Origin: Coleofasciculus sp. FACHB-1120
GTDB taxonomy: Bacteria > Cyanobacteriota > Cyanobacteriia > Cyanobacteriales > FACHB-T130
NCBI RefSeq assembly: GCF_014698845.1
Contig: NZ_JACJTV010000021.1
Span: forward strand, 1-64,000
Direction: 5' to 3'
Length of the DNA stretch: 64,000 nt
The translations under genes were made by a program, and so were the position numbers. Position 1 is the first letter of the stretch. The number at the start of each line of letters is the position of its first letter. Shown here one piece after another: positions 8,974 through 16,817 of this stretch. The notes beneath the pieces are model-generated. The model saw only the letters and a program-made list of their open reading frames with translations, was not told the origin of the DNA and made no database searches.

Positions 8974-10119
8974 ATGAACTGGTGGCAAAAACTTAAAAAC
9001 AATCCCTTAGCTCGTTTTGGCGCTTTAATCCTGTTAATTTTTTACCTTAGCGTCATTGCAGCCGATTTTGTTGCCCCTTATCGTCCGTGTGACTCTTATG
9101 ACCTGTCGCGTGGTCTGTGTGATGTGCAGCCAAATACATCTCTTCTGCCACCAACTCAGATTTACTGGCGCAACCGAGAGGGACAATTTATTGGACCACA
9201 CGTTTATCCGACGACTCAGGGACCGACAGATTTAGAGACGGGGGATCGCAAAGTCATTGTAGATTTCCAAAAACCTTCACCCGTTCGCCTGTTTGTCCAG
9301 GGACCCAAATACCAACTGTTTCAGCTTCGCCTGCCGCTGCCACCCAAATTTGATGAAGTGGAAATTATTCGCGGTATTCCCTTTAATTGGCACCTCTTCG
9401 GCACTCTTGGGGAAGGCAAACTGAATGTGTTAGGCACCGACGAACAGGGGCGCGACCAGTTCAGCCGTCTGCTGCATGGGGGCAGAATCAGCCTCAGCAT
9501 TGGTCTAGTGGGAATTGCCATATCTTTCCCTTTAGGTTTGTTGGTTGGGGGGATTTCTGGCTTTTTTGGAGGCACAACCGACAGCATCTTAATGCGCTTT
9601 GTGGAAGTGCTGATGACGATTCCCAGCCTTTATCTTTTGGTTGCCCTTGCCGCAGTGCTACCACCAGGACTGACAAGTGCCCAGCGATTCTTATTAATTG
9701 TACTGATTACCTCATTCGTCGGCTGGGCTGGGTTAGCACGGGTGATTCGGGGACAGGTGCTGTCCATTAAAGAGCGGGAATTTGTGCAAGCAGCACGCGC
9801 AATGGGTGCGAAACCGCTTTACATTATCATTCGTCATGTATTGCCTCAGACCGCTACCTACGTGATTATCTCGGCAACTTTGGCAATCCCTGGTTTTATC
9901 GTTGCGGAATCAGTGCTGAGTTTGATTGGGCTAGGAATTCAGCAGCCAGATCCTTCTTGGGGGAATATGCTATCGCTAGCAACAAATGCATCAATTTTGG
10001 TATTACAACCTTGGTTAATCTGGCCGCCAGCGCTGTTGATTATCCTTACCGTGTTAGCTTTTAACTTACTAGGTGATGGGCTGCGGGATGCTCTCGATCC
10101 CCGGAGTTTGCGGCGGTAA
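8974..10119 (+). CDS. ABC transporter permease, OppC/DppC family
   Basis: A 381-residue inner-membrane permease of the peptide/nickel group. A first membrane helix (residues 14-32) is followed by a large periplasmic insert (about 40-165), then the conserved segment GTDEQGRDQFSRLLHGGRISL and five more helices. The EAA loop reads EFVQAARAMGAKPLYIIIRHVLP, which is the ATPase-contact site. A partner permease (OppB-like), ATPases and a binding protein are absent from the flanks, so this is an orphan subunit whose partners must be encoded elsewhere. The insert is longer than in Escherichia coli DppC, a form I associate with cyanobacteria. Confidence 0.92.
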   Translation: MNWWQKLKNNPLARFGALILLIFYLSVIAADFVAPYRPCDSYDLSRGLCDVQPNTSLLPPTQIYWRNREGQFIGPHVYPTTQGPTDLETGDRKVIVDFQKPSPVRLFVQGPKYQLFQLRLPLPPKFDEVEIIRGIPFNWHLFGTLGEGKLNVLGTDEQGRDQFSRLLHGGRISLSIGLVGIAISFPLGLLVGGISGFFGGTTDSILMRFVEVLMTIPSLYLLVALAAVLPPGLTSAQRFLLIVLITSFVGWAGLARVIRGQVLSIKEREFVQAARAMGAKPLYIIIRHVLPQTATYVIISATLAIPGFIVAESVLSLIGLGIQQPDPSWGNMLSLATNASILVLQPWLIWPPALLIILTVLAFNLLGDGLRDALDPRSLRR

Positions 10120-10435
10120 TTTTAAAAGTTTTTTGCGAATTTGTGTGACATACTTAGCAGAGTTGGTTCTATTTGTGAACGACTCTGCTAAATTTTTTGT
10201 TGATCTGGTTAAGCAAATATAGTGAGTGGCAATTACAAGAATCTCTAATTGTTATTTTTTGCTCTTTAATCAACCTCAATAGAAATTGTAAGTTTTGCTG
10301 TATTTGTGTACCCTTGAAAACATTTACGGCAGAAAAACTTATGGGGTGGTTTAAAAATCTGTAATTACTGACAGATACAGATTATTTTTCCTTATGCAAA
10401 AAATACTTTATTTGTTTGAAGTAAGTTGAGTCAAA
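10120..10435. other. AT-rich spacer after the permease
   Basis: Contains the terminator at 10154-10199 and otherwise AT-rich sequence leading to the small exported-protein remnant. No other gene is seen. Confidence 0.45.
10154..10199 (+). terminator. Rho-independent terminator of the permease gene
   Basis: TTAGCAGAGTTGGTTC pairs with GAACGACTCTGCTAA (one bulged base, one G-T pair), followed by ATTTTTT at 10192-10198. Confidence 0.85.
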
Positions 10436-10773
10436 GTGACTAAATTTATTTTTTCTTTGCTAGTTTTATTTTAACTGAAAGCTCTGTTTTGATTGCGGCT
10501 AATTCTCAAGCTCAAACTGTTATTCCTTTAGAAACTAACATTGTTGATACTATTGGCTCAAGCTCCTCTGAACAGACCCCAGCGTGGAATACAAGTGTTA
10601 AATCTGACGTTGGTAATGCTGTCGCTAATTCTACTAATGCTGAGCAAGTTGTTGTCTCTGAATCTGGACTTAAAGCTACTGATTCTAGCTCGCCTGTAGC
10701 AGACAGTACAGCCACTAATCAACGAATTCCCATGTCAAGCAGAATTTTTGATGTATCTTCCATGCGGCAGTAG
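10436..10773 (+). pseudogene. Small exported protein, apparently frameshifted in its signal peptide
   Basis: From TTG 10489 a frame encodes about 94 residues rich in Ser, Thr, Asn and Ala; it begins IAANSQAQTVIP, which looks like the end of a signal peptide with an AxA cleavage site. The same frame is open back to 10444 and encodes a hydrophobic run (IYFFFASFILTESSVL), but it has no start codon. A GTG at 10436 in another frame gives the likely beginning, TKFIFSLLVLF, and then hits TAA. The two pieces fit together if one base changed in the T-rich tract near 10450-10470. The sequence is therefore a recent frameshift, a sequencing error, or an unusual start. No family is recognised. Confidence 0.42.
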
Positions 10774-10868
10774 CGCCAAGTGGTAATACATGGAAATTTT
10801 TGAGATAGCGTCGAAATTATTGTAGACGTTGCCTGCTTGATATCTTTTAGCGATCGCATCCGCTTATT

Positions 10869-11567
10869 CTACCCAGATGTTTTCTCCTCAACGGGGTGTT
10901 GACCATAAAAGGGTAGCACTTCTGACCAATGGGGACGCCTTCCCTGTTGCCAATCTAGATAGGCTAGTTCTAGTACGCTCGAAACGGTTCCTCCTAGCCC
11001 AGCTCCAGCGGCGATATCAATTAGCTGATAGGGATGCCAACTGTCCAGCTTTTGTTGCCATACTGCCGGTGTCATTACGCTATCTAGTAACATCTGAGTG
11101 AGTCTCGAATCGGATGGCGATACTTGATAAATGGCGGTAAATAATTGACCCCGTTGAGCTGGTAATTGGACAGCGATCGCATTGTTGAGTGAAGATTCTT
11201 CACTGTTTCCGTTGCCTTGTTGTTTACTTTTATCGGCTTCTGACCAAGCCACAGATGCCAGTGTAGAGACGGAAAACAGGGGAATATTCAGCTGTTGCGC
11301 CAGTGTCCGTGCTGTAACAACGCCGATGCGAGTCCCTGTAAAGCTGCCTGGACCGATTGCTACACAGATAAATTCCAAATCAGCCCACGTCTGCGGCTGA
11401 ATAAACTCAGCCAGATGATGGTGTAAATGGGTGGATAAATCGCGTCCTAAATCCCAAATTTGGAAGCGCGAATCTCCAGCAAAGTTGTTTAGTGCGAGAC
11501 CTAGTTCAGGACTGCTGGTATGCAGTGCTAGTCCATATTTTGTTGGATCGAGCTTCACGGAATTCAT
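10869..11567 (-). CDS. tsaB: tRNA threonylcarbamoyladenosine biosynthesis protein TsaB
   Basis: TsaB is the ASKHA-fold partner of TsaD in making t6A at position 37 of ANN-decoding tRNAs. The protein starts YGLALHTSSPELGLAL, contains the family hallmark FICVAIGPGSFTGTRIG and continues LAQQLNIPLFSVSTL. The C-terminal half is variable, as usual for the family. I place the start at ATG 11567 (232 residues), because an upstream ATG at 11609 adds only 14 unconserved residues. The frame between about residues 120 and 140 (DKSKQQGNGNSEES) is a low-complexity insert. It lies on the same strand as, and downstream of, two conserved hypothetical genes. Confidence 0.92.
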   Translation of the reverse strand: MNSVKLDPTKYGLALHTSSPELGLALNNFAGDSRFQIWDLGRDLSTHLHHHLAEFIQPQTWADLEFICVAIGPGSFTGTRIGVVTARTLAQQLNIPLFSVSTLASVAWSEADKSKQQGNGNSEESSLNNAIAVQLPAQRGQLFTAIYQVSPSDSRLTQMLLDSVMTPAVWQQKLDSWHPYQLIDIAAGAGLGGTVSSVLELAYLDWQQGRRPHWSEVLPFYGQHPVEEKTSG

Positions 11568-11644
11568 GCTCAGTTCAAGGGATCGATAGCCGAGACAGGG
11601 AGACACCATAAATCGGCGACCTATACGTGCGTAGCCGCGATTTC

Positions 11645-12343
11645 TTAATTATTAATGGCGTTGATTTGGATGTCAGAAATTGCTTGACCCGTCAAGCAGT
11701 GCCAGTGGCAGGTGAATAAATCTGGCTCTTGGACGCTGATGCTAGCGATCGCGGGTTCCCCCGGAAAAGGCAAAAGTCGGTCAAAAACAATTTCTTGCTC
11801 TTGAAAGCCGAACTGCAATAAATAAACAGCCGGTGGCGCTGATAAAAATTGGAGTAATTGATGACTTAGTTGGTACAGTGGCTGACGCCAGATATCCGAT
11901 AGATGCACCGGCTGACGATAACATTTAAAAGCCGGTTCTGAACGCCTACTTTCATCGTCCTCAACCATACCAATTACCTCGCCGTAGAGTGGCCCCTTTG
12001 CCGTGAGAACGATTGGCAACCAGAAATCACCCACACCCGTCAGATGTCCTAATTGCTCTACCGACTGGCGTAAACCTGTCACGTCGCGGCAAGCCTGATA
12101 GAGGGATTGGGCTGGAAATTCCAAGTTTTCCGGCAAATTTAGCGTTAAAGGACACCAAAGGATTTCCGCTTGGTTTTGCCAGTCCGCGCAGACAGAGGCG
12201 ATAAATCGCGTCTCTACAACTTGTATCGCTGTCGATACTGGAGAATTGAGCGCGGTTTGCTTGAGGGCAGACACCATTTTGGCTGTTGTGGGCGATGCCG
12301 CAAGCTCATCAGCAGCATCAACCACAATCAGAACTTTACGCAT
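11645..12343 (-). CDS. Conserved cyanobacterial hypothetical protein
   Basis: A 232-residue soluble protein that I do not recognise as a named family. The N-terminus (RKVLIVVDAADELAASP) is a beta-strand and loop. The middle includes WCPLTLNLPENLEF and LTGVGDFWLPIVLTAKGPLYGEVIG. There is no signal peptide or membrane helix. The start ATG at 12343 overlaps the last 8 bases of the upstream coiled-coil gene (ATGCGTAA), implying translational coupling. A longer frame to 12382 is open but would lie wholly inside the upstream gene. The pairing with the coiled-coil gene suggests a shared role. Confidence 0.72.
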   Translation of the reverse strand: MRKVLIVVDAADELAASPTTAKMVSALKQTALNSPVSTAIQVVETRFIASVCADWQNQAEILWCPLTLNLPENLEFPAQSLYQACRDVTGLRQSVEQLGHLTGVGDFWLPIVLTAKGPLYGEVIGMVEDDESRRSEPAFKCYRQPVHLSDIWRQPLYQLSHQLLQFLSAPPAVYLLQFGFQEQEIVFDRLLPFPGEPAIASISVQEPDLFTCHWHCLTGQAISDIQINAINN

Positions 12344-12893
12344 GACCAAAGGTTGGAATCGGGCTATTACGAACACCTGCACGGGGGAAACTGGGCAGAT
12401 CGAGTCCGGTCGTCGTGCGACGGGTTCTGACAGCTAGACGGTAACTCACACTTTGCAACTCAGCATGGAGTTGACGATTTTCCCGTTGCAGCATCGCTAC
12501 TTTCTCCCGCACGGGTGCCATGCGTTCGGCAAATTTCTGGCGATAAATCTGTGGCAACTCCTGCACCACTTGCTCTAGCATCCGGCTGCGGTCGGTCAAT
12601 TCCTGTACAGACTGCCGCAATTGATAAATTTCGGTGTCGCGGGTCGTAATCTGTTCCTGATAGAACGTTACCTGCTGCTCGACCTCTTGCAGTTGTTCTC
12701 GCAGCGCTCTCATCTGAGCCATGTGCCGCTCAGACACTTCCGGTCTGGGCATAAAGTTGGCATTGCCCTTAACCAGCCGGAATAGTTCTTGAGACAACTG
12801 TTGAACCAGTTGGTCTCGCATCTGCAACTCTTCGCGCAGGCGAGTTGCGTCAGATTGAAGCGTTTGTAGGTTTGGCGTGTCGGTCTGGCTCAC
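12336..12893 (-). CDS. Coiled-coil protein
   Basis: A 185-residue protein. Residues about 12-150 are almost entirely heptad-type helix rich in Gln, Glu, Arg and Leu (REELQMRDQLVQQLSQELF, MRALREQLQEVEQQVTFYQ). A basic, proline-containing tail follows (RTRRTTTGLDLPSFPRAG). There is no catalytic motif, signal peptide or membrane segment. It probably dimerises as a long coiled coil. The stop codon overlaps the next gene's start, so the two are co-translated. I cannot assign a function. Confidence 0.75.
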   Translation of the reverse strand: MSQTDTPNLQTLQSDATRLREELQMRDQLVQQLSQELFRLVKGNANFMPRPEVSERHMAQMRALREQLQEVEQQVTFYQEQITTRDTEIYQLRQSVQELTDRSRMLEQVVQELPQIYRQKFAERMAPVREKVAMLQRENRQLHAELQSVSYRLAVRTRRTTTGLDLPSFPRAGVRNSPIPTFGHA

Positions 12894-13185
12894 AATGGCT
12901 TATGGCTCCTCTTGAAATGATTTTCCTGATGGCAGGCGCGAGGCAAGAGCGGATTGCTCATATTGCTTTTGCAGCTAATTTACCATTTGCAACAGGAATT
13001 AACACCTGATTGGTACTCTTGTTTGCAATTAAGGATTGGGTCTATCGTATCCTCAGATTCAGCTAGATTTTCTGCCGGTGCGAACAAGTCGTTCGGTTTT
13101 TACAAGCCATTTGTTCGTCAGCAGCGAGATTGAAAGGGATAGGCGTCTTGTAGTATTTAGGTGGAATCAAGAGGAAGTGGTTAAG

Positions 13186-14625
13186 ATGAGTGCAGCCAGC
13201 AGTTCAAACAAGATTAAATTTGGCACCGATGGATGGCGGGGGATTATCGCCGATGACTTTACCTTCGCTAATGTGTGTAAAGTAACGCGGGCGATCGCAA
13301 GTTATCTCGAAAATGCCTATTCCAAAGACCGTCCCGTCTTAGTAGCTTACGATACCCGTTTTTTAGCCGACCAATTCGCCCGGACTGCCGCTGAAGTTTT
13401 GGTAGATGCCGGGTGGACGGTGAAAATTGTCGATCGAGATTGCCCGACACCAGTCATTGCTTACAACGCTAAGCTTCTCAACTCTGCTGGGGCACTGATG
13501 TTCACCGCCAGTCATAACCCGGCTCCCTATTGCGGCATCAAATACATCCCCGATTACGCAGGACCGGCTACGCCGGAAATTACGGATACAATCGTAGCAA
13601 ATATTGAAAGTGCTACGGATGAACCGCCGAGTGGCAACAATGCCAATAAGATTTCCACCTTTGATCCCAAGCCAGATTATCTCCAGTTTATTTACACCCT
13701 GCTGGATGTAGAGCGAATCAAGAGCGCAGGGCTAAAAGTGAAGTATGACGCTCTCTACTCGACTTCTCGCGGCTACCTGGATACTGTCTTAGAGCGCTGT
13801 GGTTGCGATACAGAGTCATTCCACACCTACCGCGATGTTCTCTTTGGTGGTGGAATGCCAGAACCGAAGGGAGAGGAATTGATTGGACTCGTCGAAGCAG
13901 TGAAAAAAGACGGGGCAGATTTAGGTTTGGCGACGGATGGAGATAGCGATCGCTTCGGCATTGTTGACGAACAAGGAAACGTGCTGACGCCGAACACGGT
14001 GCTGCTGTTGCTGGCGCGTCACCTAGTCAAGAACAAAGGTAAAACTGGTGCAATTGTCCGCACCGTTGCCACCACCCATCTGCTGGATAACCTCGCCGCT
14101 AAGTACGGCTTGGAAATCTACGAAACAGCAGTAGGTTTCAAATACATCGGCGAGAAAATGCGCGAGACGCAGGTATTGATCGGCGGTGAAGAATCAGGCG
14201 GATTGAGCATTATCGGGCATATTCCTGAAAAAGACGGGATTTTAGCCGATATGCTAGTTGCAGAAGCGATCGCTTACGAAGGCAAGCCTTTAAGTCAGCT
14301 AGTAGAAGAAGTAATCGCAGAAGCCGATGGTCCTCTGTACAACAAACGTCTCGATTTGCACTTAAATGACGCCCACAAAGCCGCTGTCATCGATGATTTC
14401 ACCAAAAATCCCCCAGCAGAAGTGGCAGGAATTAAAGTGAAAGAAGTAGGGCGCAAAGACGGGATTAAACTCTACTTAGAAGAAGGCAGTTGGATACTCC
14501 TGCGTCCTTCGGGAACAGAACCGCTAATGCGGGTTTATCTGGAAACGAACACTCCAGAAAAAATGACCCAAATTGCCCAGCAAATGGAACAAACTATTAA
14601 CCAACTGGAACCCGTCACAGTCTAA
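13186..14625 (+). CDS. Phosphoglucomutase/phosphomannomutase family protein
   Basis: An alpha-D-phosphohexomutase of 479 residues. All four family landmarks are present: the phosphoserine loop TASHNP, the metal loop DGDSDRFG, the sugar-recognition loop GEESGG and the phosphate-binding loop RPSGTEP. The N-terminus KFGTDGWRGIIADDF is typical of this branch. I start at ATG 13186, with GAGGAAG at 13171-13177, because the upstream extension to 13036 (50 residues) is not family-like. Sequence alone does not tell glucose from mannose phosphate preference. A strong hairpin at 14633-14662 follows the stop. Confidence 0.9.
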   Translation: MSAASSSNKIKFGTDGWRGIIADDFTFANVCKVTRAIASYLENAYSKDRPVLVAYDTRFLADQFARTAAEVLVDAGWTVKIVDRDCPTPVIAYNAKLLNSAGALMFTASHNPAPYCGIKYIPDYAGPATPEITDTIVANIESATDEPPSGNNANKISTFDPKPDYLQFIYTLLDVERIKSAGLKVKYDALYSTSRGYLDTVLERCGCDTESFHTYRDVLFGGGMPEPKGEELIGLVEAVKKDGADLGLATDGDSDRFGIVDEQGNVLTPNTVLLLLARHLVKNKGKTGAIVRTVATTHLLDNLAAKYGLEIYETAVGFKYIGEKMRETQVLIGGEESGGLSIIGHIPEKDGILADMLVAEAIAYEGKPLSQLVEEVIAEADGPLYNKRLDLHLNDAHKAAVIDDFTKNPPAEVAGIKVKEVGRKDGIKLYLEEGSWILLRPSGTEPLMRVYLETNTPEKMTQIAQQMEQTINQLEPVTV

Positions 14626-14632
14626 ATGATCG

Positions 14633-14662
14633 GTAGGAGCAAGGGCATTGCCTTGCTCCTAC
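14633..14662. terminator. Hairpin after the phosphohexomutase gene
   Basis: GTAGGAGCAAGG (14633-14644) is the exact reverse complement of CCTTGCTCCTAC (14651-14662), with a 6-base loop. No T-run follows. Its position argues that the next gene starts after it, at 14699. Confidence 0.6.
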
Positions 14663-14698
14663 TTGGTAGCAGGAACTTACTTAGTCGCCATTATCAAC

Positions 14699-14965
14699 AT
14701 GAAAGCCCTTACCAACCTGCTCACCTCGCTGATTTTAGCCAGTTCCATCGCAGCGATCGCACTCTTGTCCATTCAAAACATCACGCCGGTATCGGTGAAA
14801 TTTCTGACTTCCCAGTCGATCCGGATGCCGGTTGGCGTCGTACTGGCGTTTAGTGCTGGCGCAGGAGCGATTGGGAGTGCGATCGTGCCCATTGTTTGGG
14901 GATCGCCTTCTAGTAATCAGTCTCAATCAGAAGATGCCAGTGAGTATGCTGACGAAGACTTTTAA
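14699..14965 (+). CDS. LapA-domain-like two-helix membrane protein
   Basis: An 88-residue protein with two predicted membrane helices (residues about 4-24 and 42-66) flanking the segment IQNITPVSVKFLTSQSIRMPVG. This helix-QN-x-x-P-V-x-V-x-F-L-helix layout is that of the lipopolysaccharide assembly protein A (DUF1049) group. An acidic Ser/Glu/Asp tail follows. An open frame begins at 14648, but its first bases lie in a hairpin, so ATG 14699 is preferred. No clear Shine-Dalgarno precedes it. It converges with the nuclease gene 36 bp downstream. Confidence 0.68.
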   Translation: MKALTNLLTSLILASSIAAIALLSIQNITPVSVKFLTSQSIRMPVGVVLAFSAGAGAIGSAIVPIVWGSPSSNQSQSEDASEYADEDF

Positions 14966-15001
14966 TGGTTATTGTTCATTGCAATTAACCATGAGCCTTT
15001 G

Positions 15002-15574
15002 CTACTTACTCTCACTGCGATACTCCCACGGCGGCAGAAATTTGGAGTCACGCCAAATGCCGCGCCGACTCTTTTTCGCCTCAGCTTCTGCTTGCTCAAC
15101 GATAGCAGCGCTAGGGCAATCTTTTAGATATTGACGATACACCAGAACCAGTCCCTCTTTTGCCAACACTTCCTGAATAAAAGTGCCATCGGGCAGGCGC
15201 ACTTCGCTAACTTTGCGCCCATATCTGTCAGTATCGGTTACAGTTAAGCGAACGCGATCGCCTCCTTGCTGTACCAATTCTTGTAATCGCTGCTGGGTTT
15301 TTATTCCCCACTTGAATTGGTTTTGATCTGCTGCTTTTTTGCTTGCCTTTTCCTTACTGGAATGGGGAACTTCCGGAGCATCCACACAAGCAAAGCGCAC
15401 GTTGATGTTTTTCCCACTGCGATCCGTCACGGCAAGAGTATCTCCATCGCTGACTCGCTTAACCGGGTAAGTAGGAGAACCAAAAATAGCTTCACATCCC
15501 ACCAATCCAAGGATGAGAACAACTGCACCAGTCCAGACGAGAGAGTTTTGGATAAGTTTGCGAGTGCCGGTCAT
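15002..15574 (-). CDS. Thermonuclease-family (SNase-like) lipoprotein
   Basis: A 190-residue staphylococcal-nuclease-fold protein. An N-terminal hydrophobic helix ends in the lipobox LVGC (Cys27), so it is probably a lipid-anchored extracytoplasmic protein. The nuclease core shows VSDGDTLAV, the catalytic Arg region VRFACVDAPEVPH, and TDTDRYGRKVSEVRL, with the further residues EGLVLVYRQYL. The active-site Arg/Asp/Asp set appears intact. The family cleaves DNA or RNA with calcium. It stands alone, convergent with the LapA-like gene. Confidence 0.9.
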   Translation of the reverse strand: MTGTRKLIQNSLVWTGAVVLILGLVGCEAIFGSPTYPVKRVSDGDTLAVTDRSGKNINVRFACVDAPEVPHSSKEKASKKAADQNQFKWGIKTQQRLQELVQQGGDRVRLTVTDTDRYGRKVSEVRLPDGTFIQEVLAKEGLVLVYRQYLKDCPSAAIVEQAEAEAKKSRRGIWRDSKFLPPWEYRSESK

Positions 15575-15863
15575 TATAAATATTTACTACAAAAGAAAAG
15601 TCCATTAGGACAGACGTTTCCATTGTCCAATAGTTTCGGAGTCTGTTACTAGCTTTTAGCAGTGGGGATGGTGAAGGAAGATGCGATCGCGCTTTTAACC
15701 AACGCTTTGCTTGTTTCAACTACCAGCTTTTCTTTCACCATACTGAGTTACCCGTCGAAACATTTTTAACCCATACTCCAGCAACTCCCGCAGCATTTCT
15801 ATCTAATCATCTCTCCAAATTGGCTCGTAATGCTTCCCTAGAGGTGTCAATACTGGCAGCTTA

Positions 15864-16793
15864 TTATCCTTGAGATAACTCCGATGACGCTTGATGTAAC
15901 CAAGCTTCTAAATCCGCCGAAGATGAAAAATCTAAAAGCGCCTCTGCTAAATCCTCTAACTGAGTCAGCGGTAATTGCTGAATGCGATGTTGTAACTCAG
16001 GAGGAACTGCACCAATTCGCCGTGGTAGCTGCCGCATAACCAGCGACAGTGTTGCTTCCTGCTTTCCTTGTTCAATGCCTTCTTCCATCCAGCTAGTGAC
16101 AATTCGCATAATGACCTCCTGCTCAGTTGGCTCTATCCTAGCAATGTCAGCTCGTAGAAGCCTTTCTTCTTCTGAACTTAAGCGTAGATAAGTGTCAATA
16201 AAACCGGAAATTAATTGCATTTTGGCGGGGTCTAGCCTCAAAGTAGCCAAAAGACGCAGACACTCAAATTTTACCCGGCGGCGATCGCTTGGCTCTATAT
16301 TCATTTTTGCCATTAGCGCACTAGCAACTGGATTGGGTTGCTGCACAAAATCCCGCCAATTCAGCTGATTTAACTGAATGACATCATAGTTGAACTGCAA
16401 AACAACTTTATTGGGAAAAGCCACCTGATAAACGTTAGGTTCTGGAGTTTTGGGACTGTTATAAGAAAACACCACCACAGGATACACAGGCAGATCGAAT
16501 TTTTCAGACAAACGGGAGAAATAGCGGAACATCCGCTTGCCAAAGTCAGTTTGATATTGTGCTTGGTTCTCTACATGAATTAGGAAGAAAGATTCCTGAC
16601 CTCGAAATTCAGCCTTGACGATTAAATCAGCTTCATAACGTTCGCCAGCAGTAACATCTGTAAAGACTTCTTTATCTAAAAATTCTATGGAGTCGCGTTC
16701 CAGATAAGTTGCTACTTCTGGCAAAAATAACTCTATGAACTCCCCAAAAAAGGTAGTGAGGAGTTCCTTAAATAAGCGGTCATGGTCGCTCAT
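15864..16793 (-). CDS. Rpn/PD-(D/E)XK nuclease-family protein with DUF4351
   Basis: A 309-residue protein of the recombination-promoting nuclease (Rpn, YhgA-like) type abundant in cyanobacteria. It begins MSDHDRLFKELLTTFFGEF, carries the nuclease core ADLIVKAEF and LIHVENQAQYQ (Asp and Glu-x-Gln), and ends with a DUF4351-like helical region (LPRRIGAVPPELQHRIQQL). A helical linker (SWMEEGIEQGKQEATLSLV) lies between. It starts 24 bp after the polA stop on the same strand, so it may be co-transcribed with polA. Such genes are multicopy and mobile in related genomes. Confidence 0.85.
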   Translation of the reverse strand: MSDHDRLFKELLTTFFGEFIELFLPEVATYLERDSIEFLDKEVFTDVTAGERYEADLIVKAEFRGQESFFLIHVENQAQYQTDFGKRMFRYFSRLSEKFDLPVYPVVVFSYNSPKTPEPNVYQVAFPNKVVLQFNYDVIQLNQLNWRDFVQQPNPVASALMAKMNIEPSDRRRVKFECLRLLATLRLDPAKMQLISGFIDTYLRLSSEEERLLRADIARIEPTEQEVIMRIVTSWMEEGIEQGKQEATLSLVMRQLPRRIGAVPPELQHRIQQLPLTQLEDLAEALLDFSSSADLEAWLHQASSELSQG

Positions 16794-16817
16794 CCGCGTT
16801 TTTGAAGTTACGATTCT

